Below, piece by piece: positions 1 through 8,841 of a DNA stretch of 33,001 bases. The stretch comes from Alphaproteobacteria bacterium. GTDB lineage: Bacteria; Pseudomonadota; Alphaproteobacteria; Micropepsales; Micropepsaceae. Location of the stretch: assembly GCA_023259375.1 (NCBI GenBank), contig JAHFQC010000012.1, positions 53,311-86,311 on the forward strand. The letters run 5' to 3'. The translations under genes and the position numbers were made by a program. Every line of letters starts with the position of its first letter. Position 1 is the first letter of the stretch. The notes under the pieces were generated by a model that searched no databases, had not been told where the DNA came from, and saw only the letters and a program-made list of their open reading frames with translations.

Positions 1-1799
1 TCTACGAAGGTCCCGGCCTGATTGCCGACAAGGCCGGTGCCGCGATCGTGCCGGTCCGTATCGAGGGGCCGCAATACTCGAAGTTTTCCGCTCTCGAGGG
101 ACGGATCCGCAAACGGCTGTTTCCGAACATCACGGTGACCGTTCTGCCCGCCGTGAAGCTGAATTTGCCGAAAGAGGTCAAAGGCCATCAGCGGCGGCAG
201 CTCGCCGGAGCGCGGCTGCACGACATCATGCAAGCAGCACTGGTCGCGGGAGCACCGGTCTCCACTTTGCTGCGGCAGATGCTGGCCAGTCGGGCGGTCC
301 GCGGCGGCGGCAACCAGATCATTGAGGACGCCTCGCGGCAGCCTTTGAGCCATAACGCGTTCGTTACCCAGGTTTTTGCCTTAGCGGGCGCCTTGGCGCG
401 CGTGATCGGTGCGGGCGAAAAGACGATCGGCATCATGCTGCCGAATGGCATCCCCGATGCGACCACGATTTTCGCGGTTCAGGCCCTCGACCGCGTCGGA
501 GCGATGATCAATTTCAGCTCCGGCCCGCTGGCGGTAGCACAGACCTGCCGCATGGCACAGATCTCCACCGTCGTCACCCAGCGCGCTTTTGTGACGGCGC
601 TCCATCTGGAGCCGGTGATCGAAGCACTGGCGGAGGATTCGATCCGCGTTCTCTACCTCGAAGATATTATGGCTGAGATCGGCCGCCGGGATCGCTTCGC
701 CGGATGGCTGCGGGCGCGGCTGCCGGTGTCGCTGGCGGCGCGCGGCCTCAGCAACGATGCCGATCGTCCGGCGGTGCTCCTGTTCACCTCCGGTACCGAG
801 GGGGCGCCCAAAGGCGTAGTGCTCAGTCACCGCAACATCATCACCAATGCGGTTCAATTCGGCGTCAGCATCGGCTTCAGCGCCGGCGACAGCGTGTTTG
901 CCTGCCTGCCGCTGTTTCATTCCTTCGGTTTGACGCTGGGGCTGTTTGCGCCGCTGTTCTACGGCACGCGGACGTTCCTCTATCCTTCGCCGCTGCGCTA
1001 TCACGACATTCCGGAGCTGGTGTACGACGTCGGTGCCACCCTGTTGCTCGGCACCGATACGTTCCTTTCCAGCTACGCCCGCAACGCGGCGCCGCATGAC
1101 TTCTATTTCCTGCGGTTTGCCATCGGCGGTGCGGAGCGGATCAAGCCGGAAACGCGGCGCCTGTGGGCGGAAAAGTTCGGCGTCCGGCTGTTCGAAGGCT
1201 ATGGCGCCACCGAGACGGCGCCGGTCATCAGTGTCAATACGCCGTTGCACTACAAACCGGGTTCGGTCGGGCGGGCGGTGTCGTGCCTCGATGTCAAGCT
1301 GCTGCCGGTGGATGGCATCAAAGATGGCTGCGAGCTGTTGGTGCGCGGCCCCAATCTGATGCTGGGTTACATCAAGGCCGATCGACCGGGCGTGATTCAG
1401 CCGGTCACGGACTGGTACAATACCGGCGATGTCGTGAGCCTTGATGCGGCTGGCTTCATCACCATTCTCGGCCGCACCAAGCGCTTCGCCAAGATCGGCG
1501 GCGAAATGGTGTCGCTCGGTGCCATCGAGGCCGTGATCAGCTCGCTGCGGCCGGATGTGCGCCATGCCGTCGTCAGCATTCAGCGCACGCGCAAGGGCGA
1601 GGTCATCGTTCTCTTGACGGAATGCGGCGAGTTCGAACCGAGCCACCTGCATGCGCCGTTGCGCGCCGCGGGCCTGACCAAGCTGTCGTTCCCGCGCCAT
1701 ATCATCAAAGTGGCGCAGATCCCGCTGCTGGGCACCGGCAAAACCGATTATGCCGCCGCCGAGCAAATCGCGCGCGACAACGAAGTCGTCACGGCGTAA
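1..1799 (+). CDS. aas: Acyl-[ACP]-phospholipid O-acyltransferase / acyl-ACP synthetase (Aas-like), 5'-truncated by window
   Basis: The reading frame is open from base 3, so the start lies outside the window and about 599 residues are visible. The first residues (YEGPGLIADKAGA, then VPVRIEGP) look like the C-terminal part of a PlsC/LPLAT acyltransferase domain. The rest is an AMP-forming (ANL) ligase domain. It has the phosphate loop LLFTSGTEGAPKG, the GYGATETAPV motif, the YNTGDV aspartate and a C-terminal GTGKTDY lysine motif. This acyltransferase-plus-ligase order is that of Aas, which activates fatty acids on ACP and re-acylates lysophospholipids at the inner membrane. Some alphaproteobacterial versions also carry an N-terminal MFS transporter; that cannot be judged here. 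Its stop overlaps by 11 bases the stop of the convergent hyfI-like gene. The family call is strong, but the exact acyl substrate is not visible. Confidence 0.88.
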   Translation, partial: YEGPGLIADKAGAAIVPVRIEGPQYSKFSALEGRIRKRLFPNITVTVLPAVKLNLPKEVKGHQRRQLAGARLHDIMQAALVAGAPVSTLLRQMLASRAVRGGGNQIIEDASRQPLSHNAFVTQVFALAGALARVIGAGEKTIGIMLPNGIPDATTIFAVQALDRVGAMINFSSGPLAVAQTCRMAQISTVVTQRAFVTALHLEPVIEALAEDSIRVLYLEDIMAEIGRRDRFAGWLRARLPVSLAARGLSNDADRPAVLLFTSGTEGAPKGVVLSHRNIITNAVQFGVSIGFSAGDSVFACLPLFHSFGLTLGLFAPLFYGTRTFLYPSPLRYHDIPELVYDVGATLLLGTDTFLSSYARNAAPHDFYFLRFAIGGAERIKPETRRLWAEKFGVRLFEGYGATETAPVISVNTPLHYKPGSVGRAVSCLDVKLLPVDGIKDGCELLVRGPNLMLGYIKADRPGVIQPVTDWYNTGDVVSLDAAGFITILGRTKRFAKIGGEMVSLGAIEAVISSLRPDVRHAVVSIQRTRKGEVIVLLTECGEFEPSHLHAPLRAAGLTKLSFPRHIIKVAQIPLLGTGKTDYAAAEQIARDNEVVTA

Positions 1800-2313
1800 C
1801 GGAGCGCTGTTCCATCAGAGCCAGCAATCCGGCGAGCAAGGCGCGCGGCTCGGGCGGGCAGCCGGGAATGTGCAAATCGACCGGTATTGCCGCACTGACG
1901 CCGCCGACAACGCCATAGCTTCCGGCGAAGATGCCGCCGTCCAAAGCGCAGCCGCCGACCGCCACCACCCATTTGGGATTGGGCGTTGCCGCATAGGTAC
2001 GCTCGAGCGCCTCGCGCATGTTGGCGGTTAACGGGCCCGTGACCAGAAGAACGTCGGCGTGACGCGGCGAGGCCACGAAATGGAAACCGAAGCGCTCGAT
2101 ATCGTAGAACGCGTTGCCGAGGGCATGGATTTCCAGCTCGCAGCCATTGCAGGAGCCGGCATCGACTTGACGGATCGAGAGGCTGCGCCCCAGCCGCTGC
2201 CGCGCGGCGGTCTGAACTTTTTCCGCCAATTCCGCGAGCGCGCGTTCGTCGGCGGCCGGTGCCTTTTCGGTCAGCGCTTTTCCGAAGATGCTTTTGAGCA
2301 GCAGTTTGCGCAT
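1789..2313 (-). CDS. hyfI: Hydrogenase-4 / NuoB-like iron-sulfur small subunit (HyfI-like)
   Basis: This 174-residue protein is the small subunit that would carry one [4Fe-4S] cluster in a complex-I/hydrogenase-4-type enzyme. The four expected ligands are visible: C55 and C58 in SCNGCE, C122 in VGGCALDGG and C152 in PGCPPEP. The CxxCE spacing follows group 4 [NiFe]-hydrogenase small subunits and not NuoB's adjacent cysteines. The ATG at 2313 is chosen because it overlaps the stop of the large-subunit gene (ATGA). An upstream extension would run inside that gene and adds no family-like sequence. It is the last gene of the six-gene minus-strand operon. The small-subunit cluster site is intact even though the partner large subunit is not a normal hydrogenase (see next entry). 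Confidence 0.9.
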   Translation of the reverse strand: MRKLLLKSIFGKALTEKAPAADERALAELAEKVQTAARQRLGRSLSIRQVDAGSCNGCELEIHALGNAFYDIERFGFHFVASPRHADVLLVTGPLTANMREALERTYAATPNPKWVVAVGGCALDGGIFAGSYGVVGGVSAAIPVDLHIPGCPPEPRALLAGLLALMEQRSVTP

Positions 2314-3800
2314 CACAGATCGTGCCCTGAGTAGGAGCAGTTGAACGATTTGTTGCAGAGCGGGAAGTCGGCCACGATGTTCCCGTAGATGGCGGCTTCC
2401 AGTAGCGGCCATTGGAACCAGGACGGATCGCGCAAGTGGCAGCGCGCCAGCGTGCCGTCATCGTTCAGGCGCAGCCAGGCGAATATGTCACCACGGAATC
2501 CTTCCACCATCGTCGTGCCTTCGCCAGCGCGGGGGACGACTTCGGCTTGGATCGGACCGGACGGCAGAGCGTCCAGCATTTGGCGGAGCAGCACACAGCT
2601 CTGCTCGACCTCGGCGATGCGGATGCGAATGCGGGCATCGACATCGCCACGCTGCAACAGCGGCGTCTCGAACGCGAGCGTGTCATAGGGCGCCCATGGC
2701 AGAATCTTGCGGGTATCGAACGACCGGCCCGAGGCCCGCCCGATATAACCACCGGCGCCGAACTGCATCGCCAGATCGTGCCGCAGCATGCCGGTGCGCA
2801 CGGTGCGGTCCTGCAGCGAGGCGGTGTCTTCGTAAAGCGCGACGATGGCTGGGAATTGCTTGCGGATGCGCTTGAGCAGCGCCGCGATTGCGCTCTGGCC
2901 CGCCGTGGAAAGATCGGCCGCAACGCCGCCGGGAATGACGCGATCCATCATCAGGCGGTGACCGAAAGCCGTTTGGGCGGTGCGCAGCACATGCTCGCGC
3001 ATGACGGCGCAATTCGCCAGCATCAAGCTGAAGGCGGCGTCGTTGCAGGTACCGCCGATATCGCCGAAATGATTGGCGAGGCGCTCCAGCTCCAGCATGA
3101 TCGCGCGCAGGTATAGCGCCCGGGCAGGAACCTCGGTTGCGCACGCTGTTTCGACCGCCTGCGCAAACGCTGTGCTGTAGGCCACGGTGGTGTCGCCGGA
3201 AACGCGTGCGGCCAGTTTGCTGGCGCGTTCGAGCGGCGCGCCGGTCATCAGGGATTCGATGCCTTTGTGGACATAGCCCAGCTGTGCTTCGAGCCGGACC
3301 ACAGTTTCGCCGCTGCAAGTGAAGCGGAAATGCCCTGGCTCAATGATGCCGGCATGCACCGGGCCGACCAGAATCTGGTGCAGGCTCTCGCCTTCCACCG
3401 GCAGGAACGCATAGGGTTGCGGTCCGGCGGGTTGTTCCGGCGTACCTTGCGGATGGCGCATGCTCCAGCGGCCATGATCGAGCCACGCGCGGGTATCGGG
3501 CGCCTGTTCGGGAATGAGCCCGACAAGATCGCGGATCGCGCGTTCGAGACGCCGGGCGGGCAAGCAATCACGGCCGAGCGACGGGAACGAGCCTCTGGCG
3601 CTCAGACTGAGAATGCCGGTCGTGCCGCTGCCGTGTTCTCGCAGCGCCACATGCACCATATCGGGTTCGCCCCAGTGGGCGATCAAATCCCATTTGCCTT
3701 CGGCGAGCTGGGTGCGGGCATATTCCCAAACGTCCCGAGCCACCTCCACGCGCGGCCAGCGGCGGTCCGTATTTCCAACGATGTCGCTGAGTGTGACCAT
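2313..3800 (-). CDS. hyfG: Hydrogenase-4 large-subunit-like protein (HyfG/HycE-like) lacking most nickel ligands
   Basis: This 495-residue protein has the HycE/HyfG layout. A NuoC-like N-terminal part (about 1-120) is followed by a NuoD/[NiFe]-hydrogenase large-subunit domain (HFRFTCSGETVVRLEAQLGY, then GYVHKGIESL). True hydrogenases carry RxCGxC near this point and DPCxxC at the C-terminus. Here the first motif reads ARVSGDTTVAYS at 199-209, with S201 and T204 in place of both cysteines. The tail reads FNCSYSGHDL, keeping at most one aligned cysteine (C488; another lies at C482 without CxxC spacing). A Ni-Fe centre is therefore unlikely, and the protein resembles energy-converting hydrogenase-related (Ehr) subunits. 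The start ATG at 3800 follows GTAGGAC. It lies 3 bases after the hyfF-like stop and overlaps the hyfI-like gene by one base, which indicates translational coupling. What the modified site does is unknown. Confidence 0.87.
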   Translation of the reverse strand: MVTLSDIVGNTDRRWPRVEVARDVWEYARTQLAEGKWDLIAHWGEPDMVHVALREHGSGTTGILSLSARGSFPSLGRDCLPARRLERAIRDLVGLIPEQAPDTRAWLDHGRWSMRHPQGTPEQPAGPQPYAFLPVEGESLHQILVGPVHAGIIEPGHFRFTCSGETVVRLEAQLGYVHKGIESLMTGAPLERASKLAARVSGDTTVAYSTAFAQAVETACATEVPARALYLRAIMLELERLANHFGDIGGTCNDAAFSLMLANCAVMREHVLRTAQTAFGHRLMMDRVIPGGVAADLSTAGQSAIAALLKRIRKQFPAIVALYEDTASLQDRTVRTGMLRHDLAMQFGAGGYIGRASGRSFDTRKILPWAPYDTLAFETPLLQRGDVDARIRIRIAEVEQSCVLLRQMLDALPSGPIQAEVVPRAGEGTTMVEGFRGDIFAWLRLNDDGTLARCHLRDPSWFQWPLLEAAIYGNIVADFPLCNKSFNCSYSGHDL

Positions 3801-3803
3801 GTC

Positions 3804-5249
3804 CTACCCCAACATCCTGGCGACATGCTGGAACCAGGCCGTCACCTCGCCTGGAATGAAAAGGCCGAATGCCAGCACGATGGCCAAGTGAATCATCACC
3901 GGCAGCAGCGAGCCCTCATCGGGCCTCAGGGCGCCGCGCGGGGCGCCGAAAGCAACCCGATTGAGGCACAGGAACAGAGCGCCGAGCGAAAGCAGAAGGC
4001 CAACGCCTAGACCTGCCGCCAGCAGCGGATTGGCATTCACCGCCGCGGTCATGATCAGGAATTCGCTGGTGAAGAGGCCAAACGGCGGCAGTCCGGCGAT
4101 TGCCACCACGGCGATGACGAAGGTCCAGCCCAGTATCGGATGGCTGGAGGTCAGCCCGCCGATGGCGTCGAACTTTTGCGAGCCTTTGACCCGAATGATG
4201 TGGCCGATGACATAGAACAGGCCGGATTTGGTCAGGGCATGCATCGCCATGTGCAGAAGGCCGGCGAAATTCGCAATCGGGCCGCCGATGCCAAAGGCAA
4301 AGGCGACGATGCCCATGTGTTCGATCGAGGAGTAGGCGAAGAAGCGTTTGATGTCGCGGCGGCGGTAAAGCATCAGCCCGGCGAAAATTACCGAGGTCAG
4401 CCCCAGCGTCACCATCATGGTGCCGGGCGGGATCACGCCGAGCGTGCCGGCAAACAGCATCTTGAAGCGCAGGATGGCATACATCGCGACATTGAGGAGC
4501 AGACACGACAGCATGGCTACCGGCGTGGGACCTTCGGCGTAGGCATCCGGCAGCCAGGCGTGGATCGGGAAAAGACCGGCCTTGGTGCCATAGCCCAGCA
4601 GGATGAAAACGAAGGCGATGCTCGACAGCATCGGGTTGAAGGTGCCGGCATGCGCCGCGAGCTTGACCCACGACATGGCGGCAAGGCCTTCACCCACGAC
4701 CGGCTGGGCAACCATATAGACGAGGATGGTGCCGAACAGCGCCAGGGCGATGCCGACGCTCGACAGGATGAAGTACTTCCACGCTGCTTCCAGGGCCTCG
4801 TGCGAGCGGTAGACGCCGACCATCAGCACGGTAACGAGGGTTGCAATCTCGATCGCCGCCCACATCACGCCGGTGATGCTGGTTAGCAGTGCCAGATTCA
4901 TGGCGCCGAGCAGGATCTGGAACATCGTGTGATAAAAACGCAGATGGGCGTTCTGCAGCCGGCCGATCTCGATCAGGCTTTGGATATAGCCTTTGCTGAA
5001 GATTGCGGTGGTGAAGCCGACCAGCGAGGTGATGATCGCAAAGGCAATATTGAGATCGTCGACGAACAGAAGACCATGCGGGCCGGTTGCGCGAACGCTC
5101 AAGAGGCCGAGCGAGGCGAGGAACGTGCATCCCGACGCGATGATGTTGAGCCAGGCGCCGATGCGGTAGCTCGGGATCAGCGTCAGCAGAAAGGCAGCCG
5201 CCAGCGGCAACAGAAGAACCAGGGCGGCGGGAAGAAGGAGCCAGTTCAT
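3804..5249 (-). CDS. hyfF: Hydrogenase-4 membrane subunit, antiporter-like (HyfF/NuoN-like)
   Basis: This integral membrane protein of 481 residues belongs to the proton-translocating antiporter-like family (NuoL/M/N, MrpA/D). The hallmarks are a glutamate inside a membrane helix (E134 in MWAAIEIATL) and the lysine motif GTKAGLFPIHAWLPDA (K223), followed by HMGIVAFAFG and LHMAMHALTKSGLFY. These charged residues form the proton path in complex I. I chose the ATG at 5249, which shares its A with the TGA stop of the hyfE-like gene (TGATG); a GTG one codon upstream is also possible. It would anchor the complex in the inner membrane and could couple electron transfer to ion movement. Confidence 0.9.
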   Translation of the reverse strand: MNWLLLPAALVLLLPLAAAFLLTLIPSYRIGAWLNIIASGCTFLASLGLLSVRATGPHGLLFVDDLNIAFAIITSLVGFTTAIFSKGYIQSLIEIGRLQNAHLRFYHTMFQILLGAMNLALLTSITGVMWAAIEIATLVTVLMVGVYRSHEALEAAWKYFILSSVGIALALFGTILVYMVAQPVVGEGLAAMSWVKLAAHAGTFNPMLSSIAFVFILLGYGTKAGLFPIHAWLPDAYAEGPTPVAMLSCLLLNVAMYAILRFKMLFAGTLGVIPPGTMMVTLGLTSVIFAGLMLYRRRDIKRFFAYSSIEHMGIVAFAFGIGGPIANFAGLLHMAMHALTKSGLFYVIGHIIRVKGSQKFDAIGGLTSSHPILGWTFVIAVVAIAGLPPFGLFTSEFLIMTAAVNANPLLAAGLGVGLLLSLGALFLCLNRVAFGAPRGALRPDEGSLLPVMIHLAIVLAFGLFIPGEVTAWFQHVARMLG

Positions 5250-5902
5250 CACCGCTCACCCCGGAAACTGTCGATCAGGGCGACATCGACGCTGTCGAAG
5301 CGTTCGCGAATGCGGAACAGGAAAATGCCGATGACGATCAGCACCACCAGCACCGAGAAGGCGACGCAGGTTTCGACCACGAACGGCATGCCGCGGGCGC
5401 CGGTAGCGGCCAGAACCAGACCGTTCTCGATCGACATGAAGCCGATTACCTGGCTGACCGCGTTGCGGCGGGTCACCATCATTAAGAGGCCGAGCAGAAC
5501 CACCGACAGCGCGAACGCCATGTCCTGATGCGCCAGATTGCCGATGCCGGCGCCGGCGCGCAGCATCAGCCCCATCGAGAGGCCGACCAGAGCGATTCCG
5601 GCGATGATCGTCGGTCCGACACTGACGACGATCTCCACCGTGCGATGGATCTTGAGATTGCGGATGGTCCAGGTAAGTACCAGCGGGATCACGATGGTCT
5701 TGAAGCAAAACTCGATACCCGCGGTGATAAGAAGATGCGGCGCGTGCTGCGCCTGTGCCTGCCACGCCACCGACAGCGCCAGCACCAGCGACTGGGCCGC
5801 GAAGGTGTTGATCAGCGGCGGCAGGCGATCCTGATAGAGCAGGGCGAAACTGAGCAGCACCACCAAGCCCGCCAGGAAGTGTGCGATGTCGAACGGTCCC
5901 AT
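5249..5902 (-). CDS. hyfE: Hydrogenase-4 membrane subunit (HyfE-like)
   Basis: This 217-residue protein is almost wholly hydrophobic, with about six to seven membrane segments. It begins MGPFDIAHFLAGLVVLLSF and ends with a short charged tail (FRIRERFDSVDV). The helix around GFMSIENGLVLAATG carries an intramembrane glutamate, as in NuoK/MrpC-type small subunits. HyfE is usually described as a NuoK-like helix group with an extra N-terminal part, and the length fits. The ATG at 5902 follows the hyfC-like stop directly (TGAATG). A GGAG ribosome-binding site sits about 8 bases upstream, inside the end of the previous gene. Position and sequence make the assignment good. Confidence 0.88.
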   Translation of the reverse strand: MGPFDIAHFLAGLVVLLSFALLYQDRLPPLINTFAAQSLVLALSVAWQAQAQHAPHLLITAGIEFCFKTIVIPLVLTWTIRNLKIHRTVEIVVSVGPTIIAGIALVGLSMGLMLRAGAGIGNLAHQDMAFALSVVLLGLLMMVTRRNAVSQVIGFMSIENGLVLAATGARGMPFVVETCVAFSVLVVLIVIGIFLFRIRERFDSVDVALIDSFRGER

Positions 5903-6850
5903 TCAGAAGCTCCGCGAGACGAGCAGGAGGATCACGGCCAGCAGTCCGAGCATCAGTGCGACGCCGGTAAACTGCGGCACGCGGAAGACACGCATCTTGG
6001 CGATCGAGATCTCGAAGGTGGCCAGCAGCATGGCCGCGCCCGCCAGTTTGACGAAATAGAGTGCCAGCCCCAAACCGATCAGCGCGAAGGACGCTCCGGC
6101 GGGTGCAAGCCCCCAGGGCAGGAACACGGCCGAAAGCAGCGACACGTAGAACAGCAGTTTCAGCGAGGCGGCGAGTTCGATCTGCGCCAGATGGCGGCCG
6201 GAATATTCCAGCACCATGGCTTCGTGCACCATCGTCAGTTCGAGATGGGTGGCGGGATTGTCGACCGGGATGCGGCCGTTCTCGACCACCGCCAGCATCG
6301 CAAGACCGGCGAACGCCAGCAGCAGCGAAATGTGCGGTCCGATCTGCGCAGTCTGGATAAAGGCGGCGATATCCAGCAATCGCGTGGTGCCGCAGATCAA
6401 CGACAGAGCGAAGATCAGGATCAGGATGGCCGGCTCGGCGACGGTGGCGAACAGCATTTCGCGGCTCGAGCCGAGACCGCCAAAACTGGTGCCGATATCG
6501 AGACCGGCAAGCGCCAGGGCAAAACGGGCACTGGCGAGAAGCCCAATCATGACGATGAAATCGGCGGCCGACGACAAACCGCTGGCGAAAGCGAACATCG
6601 GCACCAGCGCGGCCGCCACCCAGGTCGCGGCCAGAATAAAGGTCGGTGCCGCGGTGAAGATCCAGGAGGCGTCGTGCGAAACCACCGCCTCTTTCCGCAT
6701 CAAGCGGGCGATGTCGCGATAGGGCTGGAAGATCGACGCACCGCGGCGGCGCTGCAACTTGGCTTTGGTTTTGCGCACCATGCCGGTGAGGAGCGGCGCC
6801 AGCCCGAGAGCCAGGATCGCCTGCAAAACCTGTACGGTGAGATCGCTCAT
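5903..6850 (-). CDS. hyfC: Hydrogenase-4 membrane subunit (HyfC/HycD/NuoH-like)
   Basis: This 315-residue multi-pass protein is of the NuoH/HycD type, the membrane subunit that contacts the small and large subunits. Family features are the basic cytoplasmic loop KLQRRRGASIFQPYRDIARL after the first helix and the conserved loop ENGRIPVDNPATHLELTMVH, which holds the acidic residues at the hydrogenase/quinone-site interface. The ATG at 6850 overlaps the hyfB-like stop (ATGA). An in-frame ATG two codons upstream (6856) would add only Met-Ala. A much longer upstream frame exists but lies entirely inside hyfB and has no family resemblance. Coupling suggests equal expression with its neighbours. Confidence 0.9.
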   Translation of the reverse strand: MSDLTVQVLQAILALGLAPLLTGMVRKTKAKLQRRRGASIFQPYRDIARLMRKEAVVSHDASWIFTAAPTFILAATWVAAALVPMFAFASGLSSAADFIVMIGLLASARFALALAGLDIGTSFGGLGSSREMLFATVAEPAILILIFALSLICGTTRLLDIAAFIQTAQIGPHISLLLAFAGLAMLAVVENGRIPVDNPATHLELTMVHEAMVLEYSGRHLAQIELAASLKLLFYVSLLSAVFLPWGLAPAGASFALIGLGLALYFVKLAGAAMLLATFEISIAKMRVFRVPQFTGVALMLGLLAVILLLVSRSF

Positions 6851-8841
6851 GGCCATATCGCCAGCACCGTGAGAAGGACAACGAGAGTGACGAAGACGAT
6901 GCCGAGGTAATAGCGGATCGTCAGATGCTGGAACGGGTTCAAGCGGCCGGACACGACGCTGATCGAGCGGCCGACCGGGGCATAAAGCAGTTTCCAGACG
7001 GGATCGATAAGCGAGGTCTCGAGCCGTGCTGGCGCGAGATCGCACGGCGGCGGCAGCTGGACCGTTTCGCGGGCGCGGAAGACGAAGGCGGCATAGACGC
7101 GGCGGATCGGCTGGGCAAAGCTGCCGGCCGTGTACTGGGCGTGCACATTGATCTCAGGATGGCCGCAGTCCCAGGTGTCGCTGCGGCGCGTGCGGCGGTT
7201 GGCGAATGCTTTCACCACCGCTGCGATAAGGCCCGCCGCGATGGCAATGCCGAGGGCAACCACGAGTCCATTATAGGTGTTGTGACTGGCGGCGATCGGC
7301 GTCAGCGGCGCCGGCAGGGTCGCGAATGGTGTGGCCGCTTGCGTCAGCATCTGCGAAGCAGGGCGCAGCAGGTTGGTGAAGAGGCCCGGTGCGATGCCGG
7401 CCACACCGCATCCGGCCGCTAGAGCAAACATGGCGAAGCGCGAGGTTCGGTCGACTTCCTTGGCCGACGAGGAGGCATCGCTGCGGGCGCGTCCCAGGAA
7501 GGTGATGCCGAACGCTTTGACGAAGCAGGCCGCCGCCAGTGCTGCCGAGAGCGCCAGCACGGCCGCCGCGGCGGGGATGATCAGGCGCAAGCCCCATTGC
7601 GGCAGGGCCGCACTCTGAAACGCCGCCTGAAACACCATCCATTCCGAAGCGAAGCCGTTGAGCGGCGGCAGGGCGGAAATCGCGGCGGCGCCGATCAGGA
7701 ACGCAAACGCCGTTTGCGGCATGGCATGGATGAGCCCGCCAAGGCGGTCCATGTCGCGCTCGCCAGTGGCGTTTTGGATGGCACTGGCGCCAAAGAACAA
7801 CAGGCTTTTGAACAGCGAGTGATTGAAGACGTGAAACAGGGCGGCGGTGAAGGCCAAGGCGGCCGCCGCAATGAGCCCGGAACTGCGGAACGCCAGCGCC
7901 AAGCCGAGACCGACAAAAATGATGCCGATATTCTCGACTGTATGATAGGCGAGCAACCGCTTCAGGTCGTGCTGCATCAACGCATAAAGGACGCCGAGCA
8001 ACGCCGTCACGGCGCCGATGACGATCACTACGATGCTGAGGCGCCAGTCGACCGGTCCCATCAAATCGAACACGATTCGGACGAAGCCGTAGACGGCGAC
8101 CTTGGTCATCACCCCGCTCATCAGCGCGGAGACGTGGCTCGGGGCGGCAGGATGAGCGAGCGGCAGCCAGGCGTGCAGCGGGAATAGGCCGGCTTTCGAC
8201 CCGGCGCCCAGCAAAGCCAGTCCCAGCACGACGCCCGACAGGGCGGGGCTGATGCCGTGAGAGCGAATGGCGGCGAAGGTGAAATCCGCACCCGGGCCGG
8301 TCAGGAGCGCAAACGTCGCGAACAGCGCCAAGGTCCCGAGGCCCGCCATCGCCATATAAATCAAGCCGGCACGCAAATTCTCGTTTGTGCGGTCGTGGCT
8401 CACTACCAAGGCCCAGGACAACAGCGACATGCACTCCCAGGACAACAAAAAGGTGAAGGCGTCGTCGGCCAGAACGACCAGATTCATCGCCGCCAGGAAC
8501 GCCGGCACGAACGGCAGGACTCGCTGCGGGAATTGCTCGTGTCGGCCATAGCCGATTGCGAATACGCAGGCTGCGGCGCCGCCGAGATTGACCACCGCTG
8601 CAAACACGGCGCTGAGGGCGTCGATGCGGAAATGCATGCCGATCCAGGGCAGGCCCAGTGGCAGCGTCAGGGCGGAAGGGGCTGAAATGCTGGCCAGCGC
8701 AATGCCGAGTCCGGTCAGGCAGACGAGGGCGGCAGCACCATAAATAATGCCGTTCGCCCACCGCTTCGCGCTCACCGAGATGGCGAAGCCCGCAATGCCG
8801 ACCAATACGGTTTGGCAAATCAAGGCGGCGGAGATCAGCAT
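6847..8841 (-). CDS. hyfB: Hydrogenase-4 membrane subunit, antiporter-like (HyfB-like)
   Basis: First gene of the operon, 664 residues. The N-terminal two thirds is a NuoL/M/MrpA-type antiporter module with E136 in LLSWECMSLLSW, K216 in GAGSKAGLFPLHAWLP and K247 in MSGVMTKVAVYG. The C-terminal part is the HyfB/HycC-type extension. It includes RRTRRSDTWDCGHPEINVHA, a juxtamembrane segment and a final membrane helix ending LTVLAIWP. Together with the hyfF-like gene this gives two antiporter-like subunits. E. coli Hyf has three (B, D, F), so a hyfD homologue is missing. The start ATG at 8841 has only a weak ribosome site (GATAGG about 9 bases upstream), but no better start extends the family homology. 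Confidence 0.9.
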   Translation of the reverse strand: MLISAALICQTVLVGIAGFAISVSAKRWANGIIYGAAALVCLTGLGIALASISAPSALTLPLGLPWIGMHFRIDALSAVFAAVVNLGGAAACVFAIGYGRHEQFPQRVLPFVPAFLAAMNLVVLADDAFTFLLSWECMSLLSWALVVSHDRTNENLRAGLIYMAMAGLGTLALFATFALLTGPGADFTFAAIRSHGISPALSGVVLGLALLGAGSKAGLFPLHAWLPLAHPAAPSHVSALMSGVMTKVAVYGFVRIVFDLMGPVDWRLSIVVIVIGAVTALLGVLYALMQHDLKRLLAYHTVENIGIIFVGLGLALAFRSSGLIAAAALAFTAALFHVFNHSLFKSLLFFGASAIQNATGERDMDRLGGLIHAMPQTAFAFLIGAAAISALPPLNGFASEWMVFQAAFQSAALPQWGLRLIIPAAAAVLALSAALAAACFVKAFGITFLGRARSDASSSAKEVDRTSRFAMFALAAGCGVAGIAPGLFTNLLRPASQMLTQAATPFATLPAPLTPIAASHNTYNGLVVALGIAIAAGLIAAVVKAFANRRTRRSDTWDCGHPEINVHAQYTAGSFAQPIRRVYAAFVFRARETVQLPPPCDLAPARLETSLIDPVWKLLYAPVGRSISVVSGRLNPFQHLTIRYYLGIVFVTLVVLLTVLAIWP

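Noticed and set aside
381..1766. Long open frame antisense to the Aas-like gene (461 codons)
   Set aside because: It is arginine-, glutamine- and histidine-rich with no family-like motif, as expected for a shadow frame of GC-rich coding DNA.
5256..6881. Long same-strand frame across hyfC and hyfE (541 codons)
   Set aside because: It is out of frame with two clearly conserved membrane proteins and is low-complexity Arg/Gly/Pro sequence.
7271..8818. 515-codon frame within the hyfB-like gene
   Set aside because: Arginine-rich shadow frame; the HyfB frame has all expected motifs.
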